Source: JAADJA01 sp963840975
Lineage (GTDB): Bacteria; Bacteroidota; Bacteroidia; Bacteroidales; JAADJA01
Length of the DNA stretch: 64,000 nt
Direction of reading: 5' to 3'
NCBI GenBank assembly: GCA_963840975.1
Contig: CAWJBC010000021.1
Span: forward strand, 124,001 to 188,000
Under the pieces are notes generated by a model, which was not told where the DNA came from, ran no database searches, and worked only from the letters and a program-made list of their open reading frames with translations. The position numbers and the translations under genes are program-made. Positions 20,740 through 29,818 of the stretch are shown piece after piece. Within the stretch, counting starts at the first letter, position 1; the number at the start of each line of letters is the position of its first letter.

Positions 20740-21253
20740 GGTGGCAAATATTATTTTATAAAACCATTAAAATAGTTTATGTTTCCTAAAAAAGTCTTTT
20801 GGGGTTATTATTGAATTATAACTTTTAGTATTTCTTCCTTTTTTTCTGATTTCAATTTGATGAAGTAAATACCCTTAACGAGATTGCTTAAATCTATTTC
20901 CAGTCGCTTACCTGCGGTAGCATTAACTGACTCAGTATATACCAACTTATTTAAGGTACTCAGCACAAGAATTTCGGTCATGCCTGAGTTCTGGTCAAAA
21001 CTCAGCGTAATCAACCCTGTTGTCGGATTGGGGTAAATGTTAATTCCGGATAAATCCGAAATATCATTGAAGCCTGTACATGGATCAACCAAAATCGTTT
21101 CAGTAGCAAAATTCTCACAACTATTTGGGTCTGAATAAGTGTAAGAAATTGTATGTGTACCCACTCCTGCAATGGCTGGATCGAACCAGCCGTTTTCAAC
21201 ACCCGGACCGGAATATTCACCCCCGGCTGGCACTCCTCCGGAAAGTTCAATTG
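19865..21253. repeat. Gene-boundary-spanning direct repeat, copy B
   Basis: This is the partner of the repeat at 15912-17300. It covers the N-terminal coding region of the gene starting at 20739, the 68-bp spacer, and the last 150 or so codons of the gene 20808-25103. Only scattered single-base differences are visible outside the diverged patch at about 20378-20473. Confidence 0.85.
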
Positions 21254-24200
21254 GAGGCCAGTTAATGCAAACCCAATCAAATGGATCAAGGGTAACCTCA
21301 GGTAAATAGCGTGTAATAATGACCTGATCGGAATAAGCCCCGGTTCCGCAATCATTTTCACCAGCCACTTTCAAAGTTGCATTACCCAAAAACTCATTTG
21401 CCCAGGCTAAAGTTATGGTTAAACCTGTTCCGGTAACATTTCCTGCATCCAAAGGCTCAAGCAGCCAATCATAAGTGGAAATTCCGGGCAACCCGGTGGT
21501 GCTATAAGATGTATTTACCAAATTTGCACAAACAGTTGTAGGTCCGGTTGGGGTTGGAGCCACTTCAGGCAAAGCAGAAACGGTAATATAATTCTCAAGA
21601 GCCAATGTGTTGGTTTCTGTCCCATTTGAAACAGTGAGAGAAACATCATAAACACCAGAGTTTAAATAATTAATAGTTGGATTTTGCAAGTTTGAAGTTC
21701 CGGGTGTTCCTCCCTCAAAAATCCAATCCCAGCTTGTCGAAGTTGCAGGTGACTGGTCATAAAAACTTACTGTTTCACCCTCGCATATATTGGTTTCGTT
21801 TGAACTGAATGAAGCTTCAAATACAGCTACGGGAAACACAATAAAATCAATCCAGGCACAGTCGTTACCGCTTGATAAGCTTTCATCTTTATTGTATGAC
21901 CATTTAAAAGAGTGTGAGCCTTCATTAACCAAGAATGATGCCCGTGCCCAGGCTACTTCTCCCGACCAGGAAGATATTTCTACGTCATCAATGAAAAACT
22001 TCAGGTAATCATAACCGATCTCTGAGGATACTTTGTACCAGAATGACAAGCTGTCCGCTCCAATAACCTCATACTGAATGCTCAAATAATTACTCTGATC
22101 GTGATCCAGAATCCCTGATTTGATGCAATAGCTGCCCTGGTATGAGTTTTCAGTTGTTACAGCCCAGTTTGAATTGCCTCCGGTTGTCCAGTCAAACATA
22201 CTCAAGTCACCAGATTCCCAGTCTTCGACAACCATGCTTATAATGGTAGAATAAATTATCTGTTCGGAATACCCTCCGGAGGTTACTTCATATAAAAATT
22301 CAACATAGGTGCCGGCGGGTGCATTAGCTGAAACCGATACATTAAAAAGTCCTTCTTCCATTATCCCTGCTCCAATATCGTAGAAATTATAAGTTGTATT
22401 ATTCAGGGTAATGAATCCACTTGAACAACTTAATGATCCGATTGTATTAACAGCATTAAACGACCCGTTGTTGAAGGTTGGAATAATTAAATATGCCGTT
22501 TCGCCAGGATCAAGACGACTATTGAAATTGCCTACATAATCATCCATCAGCAAAGTTCCGAATTCGATCATTGGGGCATGGCCTGTAATACTGAAATTTG
22601 AAGTCCACGTGGCTGTTCCATCGGTGGCTGACATCTCAAAAACAACACTTTGCAAATCAGGAATGTTATTCGATACTTGCCATGAAAAACCATCTGGTAC
22701 CACTGCTGTTGATCCTGCTAATATGGTTCCATAACTTGCTGTATTATCTGTAATTGTTACATAATTATCAGTCGTGACTATTGTTACCACAACATTTGCA
22801 GCATCCTCAATTCCGATATTTTGAACTGTTATTGAAGCAAGTATTGATTCAGATGTTTCCATTATCCCGTTCCCATTACCCGAAACATCATTAATTGTCA
22901 CAGTCATTGGCACAACATAAGGACCGGAAGATGGAAGAACTACAACATATCCTTCATACCTGTAATAATTTTGTTTAGTTACGGTTACCAGAACCTGGTT
23001 AGGAGGAGTTTGAATTGGAATGTTAATTGTTACAGGACCGCCTGTTCCTGTTGCTGTTCCAATTAACTCACCATTTACACTCAAAGCAATTAAAGCATCA
23101 ACATCGGCAGTTACCTCAAAAGTAGTTTCCCCCATGTAGAGGTAAGGGTTATGAGATACTGTCAAGTTTTGAGGTACTTCAGAATAAACAGTAGTAAAAG
23201 CATCACCATGATGATGGAAAAGATGGAAGGTTGCTTCTTTATTGATTGGATTAGAGGGCCAGTTCGATTGCTGAAGAAAATATTTACCTGCTGCACATGC
23301 AAATGCCGGTAATACTCCTCTGGGTTCAGGTGTGGAACCATAATCGGGCATGAAGTCAGTCCACATATTATCATAAGCTCCCCAAACATAAACGTCACTT
23401 ACAAAGGAGTAAGTAATTTCAGAAGCGGCATTGATACCAAAGCATCCCGAGTTCTCGTCTTTATGCGTATAGCGATGAAACTTTTCAGCAAAAACTTCTG
23501 AGCCATAATTGAATTTTCCGGTAAGATCATCAATGGACCACACAAAAGTCAGATCGGTATTTACCAAGCTGTTGATATTAATATTTGTGTAGTAAGGTTC
23601 TCCCCAGCCTTCTTCAAACCCATGATCGCGTTGCTGAACCATAAATGCACCGTTATTGATCGCTGTATTTATCATAGCGGCTGTTCCACCGCTCCATCCA
23701 CCTAAATCCGATGGCTGAGCCGGGATATAACCCAATCCGGCCGGTCCGAAATAATCAACCACTGATTGTGAGTTTGCAGCAGTTGACCATTCTGTTCCTG
23801 GAGTGCCGCTAAAAATTTCATTTATACGGACTGGTTCTTTTCCCTGGACTTCACGCCAAAAACCTCCGATCACTTCCGAACATACCTGGAACCAGCTTTC
23901 TGTTTGCCATCCCAGAGAGGTTATCGGGTGGTCATAAAAATTTGGGTCAACCGGCGGAGTCCTTTCGTAGTGAATGAATTTGGTCACCATCACCTGCAAT
24001 TGAATTTCATCCTGGGCTGTAATCCTTGCAAATACAATATCCGGGAGGTTGTTGTTATTCACATCTGCATAGATATTATCCGACACGCAGTAATTGTTCC
24101 AAAGTGGTGAGATAATGCTGTTGGAAGCATTGGTTCCATAGTCGCCAAGTAAAAGGCAGGCTGCAGGCGGTATATCCCAGGTGTTATAGGCATTGTTGAT

Positions 24201-25103
24201 GTAGCTTTCAATAAGTGTAGCTGTATTACCACCTACTTCGTTCAAAGTGACGACTTGTGTTATGATTCCCTGTGTTGTTCTGAATTTACTTATGGAATCA
24301 GCCCATTGCTGGAAAACTGCTCCATTGGGCGTGATGATGAGGTATTCGCACCCGGTTTCATCAGTTGATTGGAAGGATTTATTGTAATCCATTTTGGGTA
24401 ATGATGCGTAATTGAGCAACATATCGGATAACATGGGATCCCACCAGCGGCTTCTTAGCCTGTTATCGCCAAAATTACCGGTCCCTCCATCAAAACTAAC
24501 TTCTATTTTCAGATCATAGTAAACGATTAATTGCCGGGTAACCGGATTATATTGAAACGGAGTAACCCCCAGCATTACAACATCTATTCCCCTGATGGCA
24601 TCTTTTTTTGACAATACAATCGGCTCTTCAGGGAAAAATTTATTGTCCGAATAAATGGATTCATTTTTAGAATAATCCAGAGGATTGTTATCGGTATCCC
24701 ACGGAATACGGAACGACGGCGCCAGATTAATATCATTCAGTGTCTCCGACCGGTAAGAAACAATACTTAGCGTTGCCTGGGCACCCTGTGGAATGGCTAT
24801 GTAACGACCTGAACCCGGAAGATTAGGCACTCCTGCTTCATTGGGAAGAAAATGACCGGGCAATTCAATATTTTGACACAACTCTCCATTGACTTCTATA
24901 TCTTTCAATGAAAACTCCCTGATGGAATAGTTTATGTTAATCGCTGAGTTGTTTTGGGATTCGACAGTATAACCGGCTTTGCCCCAATTGTCGTTGTACT
25001 TATAATCACCAGCAAACGCCAGGGTTGCATAAAATATCATCACTGTCATAATAATTGAGAAGCCGGATTTCAAACTTAAAACGGATTGTAAATAAATTTT
25101 CAT
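20808..25103 (-). CDS. Divergent C25 family protein, His kept but Cys replaced, T9SS CTD (1431 aa)
   Basis: The catalytic half belongs to a different C25 subfamily from the other five array members. It has a long hydrophobic signal segment (about 14-31), a propeptide, then a C25 domain about 250-640. The HG motif is intact as RDHG (His494, codon 23622-23624). The block that should carry the nucleophile reads SIDDLTGKF. Asp526 (GAT, 23526-23528) sits 32 residues after the His, where Arg-gingipain has Cys at about 33. Loss of Cys predicts an inactive peptidase. From about residue 690 on, the Ig, CARDB-like, jelly-roll, PKD and PKD-like domains and the T9SS CTD match the rest of the array. The last 80 or so residues are almost identical to the next gene downstream, so the C-terminal half was probably acquired by recombination. 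It is the first gene of a likely three-gene unit with 68-bp spacers. Confidence 0.87.
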   Translation of the reverse strand: MKIYLQSVLSLKSGFSIIMTVMIFYATLAFAGDYKYNDNWGKAGYTVESQNNSAININYSIREFSLKDIEVNGELCQNIELPGHFLPNEAGVPNLPGSGRYIAIPQGAQATLSIVSYRSETLNDINLAPSFRIPWDTDNNPLDYSKNESIYSDNKFFPEEPIVLSKKDAIRGIDVVMLGVTPFQYNPVTRQLIVYYDLKIEVSFDGGTGNFGDNRLRSRWWDPMLSDMLLNYASLPKMDYNKSFQSTDETGCEYLIITPNGAVFQQWADSISKFRTTQGIITQVVTLNEVGGNTATLIESYINNAYNTWDIPPAACLLLGDYGTNASNSIISPLWNNYCVSDNIYADVNNNNLPDIVFARITAQDEIQLQVMVTKFIHYERTPPVDPNFYDHPITSLGWQTESWFQVCSEVIGGFWREVQGKEPVRINEIFSGTPGTEWSTAANSQSVVDYFGPAGLGYIPAQPSDLGGWSGGTAAMINTAINNGAFMVQQRDHGFEEGWGEPYYTNININSLVNTDLTFVWSIDDLTGKFNYGSEVFAEKFHRYTHKDENSGCFGINAASEITYSFVSDVYVWGAYDNMWTDFMPDYGSTPEPRGVLPAFACAAGKYFLQQSNWPSNPINKEATFHLFHHHGDAFTTVYSEVPQNLTVSHNPYLYMGETTFEVTADVDALIALSVNGELIGTATGTGGPVTINIPIQTPPNQVLVTVTKQNYYRYEGYVVVLPSSGPYVVPMTVTINDVSGNGNGIMETSESILASITVQNIGIEDAANVVVTIVTTDNYVTITDNTASYGTILAGSTAVVPDGFSWQVSNNIPDLQSVVFEMSATDGTATWTSNFSITGHAPMIEFGTLLMDDYVGNFNSRLDPGETAYLIIPTFNNGSFNAVNTIGSLSCSSGFITLNNTTYNFYDIGAGIMEEGLFNVSVSANAPAGTYVEFLYEVTSGGYSEQIIYSTIISMVVEDWESGDLSMFDWTTGGNSNWAVTTENSYQGSYCIKSGILDHDQSNYLSIQYEVIGADSLSFWYKVSSEIGYDYLKFFIDDVEISSWSGEVAWARASFLVNEGSHSFKWSYNKDESLSSGNDCAWIDFIVFPVAVFEASFSSNETNICEGETVSFYDQSPATSTSWDWIFEGGTPGTSNLQNPTINYLNSGVYDVSLTVSNGTETNTLALENYITVSALPEVAPTPTGPTTVCANLVNTSYSTTGLPGISTYDWLLEPLDAGNVTGTGLTITLAWANEFLGNATLKVAGENDCGTGAYSDQVIITRYLPEVTLDPFDWVCINWPPIELSGGVPAGGEYSGPGVENGWFDPAIAGVGTHTISYTYSDPNSCENFATETILVDPCTGFNDISDLSGINIYPNPTTGLITLSFDQNSGMTEILVLSTLNKLVYTESVNATAGKRLEIDLSNLVKGIYFIKLKSEKKEEILKVIIQ

Positions 25104-25711
25104 TATTATTGAATTTATTAATTAAGACCTGAACTTTAAAGAGCGAACAAATTTAAAAAAATATGAATTACTGCCTTTCTTTTTTTGATAGACCTGAATT
25201 CAACCTAAATGGTTTGTTGATGATATTTTTTTCTGTTAATTATCAATAATCTAATGATAAAAACAAGAAAGATATTTGAGATAAAAAACAGATTATCAGC
25301 CATGATCGAGGACAAATCTTTATTTTCGGGACGGTTTGCCGGAAAATGCAAACGGCAAATATTTTTTCCTAAGTTTGAATACATCAAAATAATATCCCAA
25401 ACCAGGAGATAATGTTCTGTTTTCTTAAAATAAAATACAATTTATATAGCAGGGAAAAAATTAGAATAATCAATGTTAAAACCATTGGTAACTAACCAAT
25501 AATTATTCAACCCGCCAATTGGCGGGTTGAATATATCCATTAATGAAATTTAATATAAAGGAAATAAAGAAAATACATTTACCGTATCCCTTATTTCCTT
25601 TATACTTTTGCCTCCAGTTTACCTAAACTGATGATTCTTAATACGGCTAATGCAATTTATCTCACGAAAAGAGAGACAGACTGATTAGATACATTTTAAG
25701 AAATTCCACAA
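25104..25711. other. Intergenic region with a candidate promoter and two inverted repeats
   Basis: There is no convincing gene in these 608 bp. A minus-strand TAAATTTG (25148-25155) fits the Bacteroidota -7 consensus and lies 45 bp upstream of the C25 gene at 25103, but no -33 TTG is evident. A perfect 28-bp palindrome lies at 25504-25531 (ATTCAACCCGCCAA and its complement). A second inverted repeat of 14-bp arms (TATAAAGGAAATAA, 25554-25567 and 25591-25604) follows. Both lie just past the S8 gene and may end its transcript, though neither has a clear T-run on the minus strand. Confidence 0.5.
25504..25531. repeat. Perfect 28-bp palindrome
   Basis: The two halves are exact reverse complements and centre on CCAATTGG. 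It is located 180 bp past the S8 gene. It could be a terminator stem or a protein-binding palindrome; there is no adjacent T-run. Confidence 0.6.
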
Positions 25712-26338
25712 TTATTGAGGTATGTATGTACTTTTATTAACATTCGGTAACCAGCGATCATCCTTATCAGGATTGTTCACCTGCCCGTCCATATTGTAGT
25801 CTTCAGCCTTGAATCCTTTGGTTCCTGCCTGAATCTGCCATTCAAAAATTTTATCATTCATGTTCACAGTTCCATTACCATCTCCGTCACCGCTAAACAA
25901 AGCCCAAACACCGGGAATGATTTGTTTTTGAGCTGATGAACCGCCATGTGCCTGTCCGGAGCCTGAGCTAAAATCCAATGTGTAGGTGCCACCTACACTT
26001 AAAAGCGGGTTAGCCGATATGATACCGAGGTGATTGCGGTGATAAACTACTGCAAATAAGTTCTGGCTGATGACAAGATCGAACCTTAACATTGTAATCC
26101 CATCGTGTCCACAATAGAACCGTCCTTTAAGTATAAAACCAGCCTGTCTTCCGATAATGGTTGCAGGAGTTGCAGTTGAAGCACTTCCTGCTGTCTGACG
26201 CAGTTCAACAAGTATCCAATCCACAATATTTGGATTGGGAATGGAAGCAACACTCTCTGGTCCTGCATAATTCCAGGGAGCAGTGTTGAAAGGCTGGCTC
26301 AATGGCAGCATACTTGCAGCATTCAGCGTAGTTAGCAT
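25712..26338 (-). CDS. C-terminal LEGP-dockerin module of the S8 peptidase (separated by frameshift)
   Basis: This frame continues the S8 gene after a one-base deletion near 26339-26346. The upstream frame reads LEGPFRGSKC-stop, while this frame continues with EMLTTLNA, as in the M14 gene's LEGP module. It contains the PLSQPFN, PWNY and DWILVELR motifs, the YHRNHLGI block, and two dockerin-like calcium loops (DGDGNGTVN and DYNMDGQVN), ending with STYIPQ. The ORF start codon is probably not used; it is the tail of a single broken or mis-sequenced gene. If the break is real, the peptidase would lose this whole module. Confidence 0.75.
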   Translation of the reverse strand: MLTTLNAASMLPLSQPFNTAPWNYAGPESVASIPNPNIVDWILVELRQTAGSASTATPATIIGRQAGFILKGRFYCGHDGITMLRFDLVISQNLFAVVYHRNHLGIISANPLLSVGGTYTLDFSSGSGQAHGGSSAQKQIIPGVWALFSGDGDGNGTVNMNDKIFEWQIQAGTKGFKAEDYNMDGQVNNPDKDDRWLPNVNKSTYIPQ

Positions 26339-29300
26339 TTCGATCCTCGAAATGGACCTTCGAGCACGGCTGTTAAATCAATACCAATTTGATCAGCCAC
26401 ATGCAATGTGCAAGGCACAATAACCTGCGGATTTGCCGGGTCGTTGCTACTGATAATAACATTGGCAAAATAATCGCCCAGGTCCATTCCTGCAGCATTG
26501 AAAGTAAGGTCAATATCCATATTACCTGAACCCGCCACAGTACCGGCAGTTGGGTTAAGTGTGAGCCAATCGGAAAAGTTGCTGTTAACGATAAGGGTGT
26601 AGTCTTCAACCTCACCATAAGAAAAGGTTGCCTGGCATGGATTTGGGGTAGCTGCATAAATGATCTGCACCCGCATACGGGTAGGTCCGCCCAAAGCGCC
26701 AACAGGGGGTACGATGGTAGCAGTATATGGGCCAACGCCCGGAGAACCCGATACCGTGATCACCCCGTCGTCCAAAAAGTTTTCATTTTGGTTCCAGTCA
26801 ACCCAGATACCACACTGGTCAGTAGTCCAGATCGGATCTCCGTTGGTGATGGAGATGGGATAAGACTCTCCGACGTTCACTCCTGTTGAAATACCGGTGT
26901 AATCGGCATAGTATGATTGTACGGTTGTATTGTTAATTGTTCCGATGGTAACGTTCTGAATAAACTCGTCGCTGCCGCCACCGACAGATGTACAATAAGC
27001 TTTGCTGCCACCATCTTTGGTAAGGTATGATTTTGTAAGGGTAAAGTTCAAATCCAGTTCACCTGAATTGGAAATACTAAGTTGCTCAACAGTGCTTGCT
27101 TCCGGAGCCAATGTTACTTCAAAGCTTGAAGGGTTTAGTACAATATCTGCCGGTAGGGGTGGTGGGGCGATGGGTGGGAATATGATATAATCAACCCAGC
27201 CACAGTCGGAGCCTGTATTTACCGATCCATCTTTATAATAGGTCCATTTGAAAGTGTGCAATCCGGCACTAACCGGGTAACTCACTTCTCCCCACGCAAT
27301 TTCACCGGCCCACTGATCCTGTAAAACATTATCTATATAAAATCTCAAATAATCATAAGTTGCTTCTGATGAAACTTTTCTGAAAAAGGAAATATCACCT
27401 GCAGATACAACAGTGGCCTCAAGGTACAATTCTGATGTCTGGCTATGGGTAATGGTTCCTGATTTTGCAGTGTAAACCCCTTCATAAGGGGCGACATTGG
27501 TAATAATCCAGTTGAGGTTACCGCTGAATTCCCATGGGAATTTTGCAAAATTCCCGGTTTCCCAGTCTTCAACAATCAAACCCACCGTAAAAGCTACATT
27601 TTTCTGATCTGAATAGACCCCCGATGACATATTAAAATGGAAATCAATATTTGCTCCAACGGTCGCTGCGTTATCAATCGTTACGCTAAAAACAGCATTT
27701 ACACTTCCCGAAGCCGGAATATTGGGAATGCTTACCTGAGTATTATTTAATGTAACCAAACCGCTCATGCTGCTGATTGTAACCAATACATTGGTAATCG
27801 CAACCTGCCCGTTGTTTTGGGCAGCGAGGATCAAATCCACTGTCTCGCCAGGATCCAAACGTCCGTTGTTGTTGCCAAGCGGATCGCTGATAGAAATAGC
27901 CCCAAACTCAATTCTTGGTCCGTAAGTCGTTATGTTAAAAAAGCTGTCCCATGTATCTACTCCGTTGGTGCCTGATACATTGATGCGGATAACTTCCATT
28001 CCCGGCGTGTTGGCAGCAACACTGAAAGCAAAACCATTGGTGACGCTTTTATATTGCCATGCAGCAAAATTTCCATAGTTTGCACTGTTGTCAGTAATGG
28101 TAATATAGGGGGAGGGTGAGCTGATGGTGACAACTACATTGCTCACGGCTACATCACTGCCATTGTACATTTCGATGCTCAAACCAATATTTTCTCCAGC
28201 TTCTATCTGTCCGTTGCTGTTCGGGTCTGTAATTATGTGGCTGTTATAAACAGGTCCGGGGTAATTAACATAATTAACGGCAGCAAGGGCATTTATTCTA
28301 CCCGCTCCAAAAATATTGTCTTTACCGGTTGTACCGAAATCAACGGCAGTTAATTCCAATGCTTCAGCAATTTCAGCAGGGGAGAGGTTGGGGTTTTTGG
28401 TTAGCATCAATGCCATGGTTCCTGCTACTGCAGGAGTTGCCATCGAAGTACCGTTCCAGCCATCTGCATAGCCTGTATTGCTGCTATAATCCAACGATTT
28501 AATATTGACACCCGGTGCCGAAACATCCGGGCGGATTAAACCGATCCCGGGGTTATAAGGATAGTCATTAAAAGGGCTGACCGATGACCAGGTAACAGGT
28601 CCTCTGCTGGTAAAACTGGCAGAGGCATCATTGATATCAGTTGCTCCCACGCAAACAACACTGCTGTTGCCACCCGTTAAGGTTTGCTGAGGATTTGTCC
28701 AGGGCGGGGGGCAATCTCCGGGAGTTCTTACATTATTCGGTATCGGGTAGCTGCCAAGTGCGTCACCTTCATTTCCTGCGGCTACAGCGGCTATCATCCC
28801 TGCTGCCAATGCGGTATTATGGGCATTTCTCCATGAAAGCCTATCCGGATTGGATGAAAAAGTCCAGCCAATTGACATGCTTATAACATCGCATCCATTG
28901 TCAATCGCAAACTGTATGGCTGCCCAAACGGCAGATTCATTACCATTACCGCCAGAACTAAGTACTTTCAAAGCCATAATTGTTGCATCGGGCGCCATAC
29001 CTGTTTGTGATCCGGCGGTTCCGTCACCTGCAACAGTTCCGGCACAATGGGTACCATGTCCATGATCGTCAATAGGATTGTTGTCATTATTGTAAAAATC
29101 ATAGCCATGATTAGGGTAGCTTGCCCCACCATTCCACACATGATCTTGTAAATCATTGTGATTATAATTCACACCTGTATCAATAATTCCAACCATAACA
29201 CCTGATCCTGTAAACCCTAAGGCCCATACATTTGTAACATTTATCTTGGTTACATTCCAGGTAATTTCTTGTACTCCTTTTAAATTTTCATCATCGTTTT

Positions 29301-29757
29301 CAGACATAAAATCATCTTCCATCAACATGTTTCTTTCCTCATCCCAGTCAATGCGGTCAATGTCGTTGCGGTGCGACAATTCATAAATAACCTGCCTTGT
29401 AGCCTCGCAAGTAACTACATTGTTGATCCATAAACTGTAAATAAGTTTAGCCTGGTTTTTTTCAGACCTTGCCTCAATTAACTTCAGAATGTCTTTCTGA
29501 GTCTGGTTGCTGAAGGTTTTGAGTTCATTAATTACCAAAGCCCTCCTTGCGGTCTTGTCCATGCTTGCAAGGGCATCGTTCAGGTTCTGAATATCGTACT
29601 GATTCTTCAACCTGATGTTGATCCTGATCAGTTCACCCTCTGTTTTCTGATCCATTTGTTGAATGAGATCGTTTGTAACAACTGAGCCGATGGGTTTTTC
29701 CTGTGCTATCAACAGCGAGGAAAAAAACAAAAATGCAAATAATAAAAATTGTTTCAT
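26332..29757 (-). CDS. Secreted subtilisin-like serine peptidase, family S8 (1141 aa, frameshifted at C-terminus)
   Basis: Signal peptide 1-18, inhibitor-like propeptide about 25-140, then the S8 catalytic domain about 165-490. The complete triad is visible: Asp193 in IIDTG, His234 in DHGHGTHCAG, Ser438 in NGTSMATP, with the oxyanion Asn329 in AAGNEG. These follow: two CARDB-like Ig domains (GNNNGRLDPGET), a jelly-roll domain (VEDWETGN), a GEVED-type beta domain (GEVEDYTL), an Ig-like domain with SSNDPANP, and the first residues of the LEGP module, cut by the frameshift. The gene lies 61 bp downstream of the M14 gene and shares its accessory architecture, so the two are probably one operon for extracellular protein degradation. 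It is predicted to be catalytically competent. The missing CTD leaves the export route open. Confidence 0.92.
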   Translation of the reverse strand: MKQFLLFAFLFFSSLLIAQEKPIGSVVTNDLIQQMDQKTEGELIRINIRLKNQYDIQNLNDALASMDKTARRALVINELKTFSNQTQKDILKLIEARSEKNQAKLIYSLWINNVVTCEATRQVIYELSHRNDIDRIDWDEERNMLMEDDFMSENDDENLKGVQEITWNVTKINVTNVWALGFTGSGVMVGIIDTGVNYNHNDLQDHVWNGGASYPNHGYDFYNNDNNPIDDHGHGTHCAGTVAGDGTAGSQTGMAPDATIMALKVLSSGGNGNESAVWAAIQFAIDNGCDVISMSIGWTFSSNPDRLSWRNAHNTALAAGMIAAVAAGNEGDALGSYPIPNNVRTPGDCPPPWTNPQQTLTGGNSSVVCVGATDINDASASFTSRGPVTWSSVSPFNDYPYNPGIGLIRPDVSAPGVNIKSLDYSSNTGYADGWNGTSMATPAVAGTMALMLTKNPNLSPAEIAEALELTAVDFGTTGKDNIFGAGRINALAAVNYVNYPGPVYNSHIITDPNSNGQIEAGENIGLSIEMYNGSDVAVSNVVVTISSPSPYITITDNSANYGNFAAWQYKSVTNGFAFSVAANTPGMEVIRINVSGTNGVDTWDSFFNITTYGPRIEFGAISISDPLGNNNGRLDPGETVDLILAAQNNGQVAITNVLVTISSMSGLVTLNNTQVSIPNIPASGSVNAVFSVTIDNAATVGANIDFHFNMSSGVYSDQKNVAFTVGLIVEDWETGNFAKFPWEFSGNLNWIITNVAPYEGVYTAKSGTITHSQTSELYLEATVVSAGDISFFRKVSSEATYDYLRFYIDNVLQDQWAGEIAWGEVSYPVSAGLHTFKWTYYKDGSVNTGSDCGWVDYIIFPPIAPPPLPADIVLNPSSFEVTLAPEASTVEQLSISNSGELDLNFTLTKSYLTKDGGSKAYCTSVGGGSDEFIQNVTIGTINNTTVQSYYADYTGISTGVNVGESYPISITNGDPIWTTDQCGIWVDWNQNENFLDDGVITVSGSPGVGPYTATIVPPVGALGGPTRMRVQIIYAATPNPCQATFSYGEVEDYTLIVNSNFSDWLTLNPTAGTVAGSGNMDIDLTFNAAGMDLGDYFANVIISSNDPANPQVIVPCTLHVADQIGIDLTAVLEGPFRGSKC

Positions 29758-29818
29758 GTTGTAAGATTTTTTTAAGTGAATATTTATTTTTTAATTGTAA
29801 TTAGCAACATTATCTAAA

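Noticed and set aside
25205..25387. 60-codon ORF in the intergenic region
   Set aside because: It is short, AT-rich and unlike a signal peptide or known small protein; there is no promoter or ribosome binding site.
25712..26338. Cellulosome-type assembly implied by dockerin-like loops
   Set aside because: The loops resemble dockerin calcium loops, but I see no cohesin domain or scaffoldin in the window, so a cellulosome-like complex cannot be supported here.
26332..26346. Programmed ribosomal frameshift in the S8 gene
   Set aside because: There is no slippery heptamer or downstream stem; other single-base shifts in the window also lack such signals.
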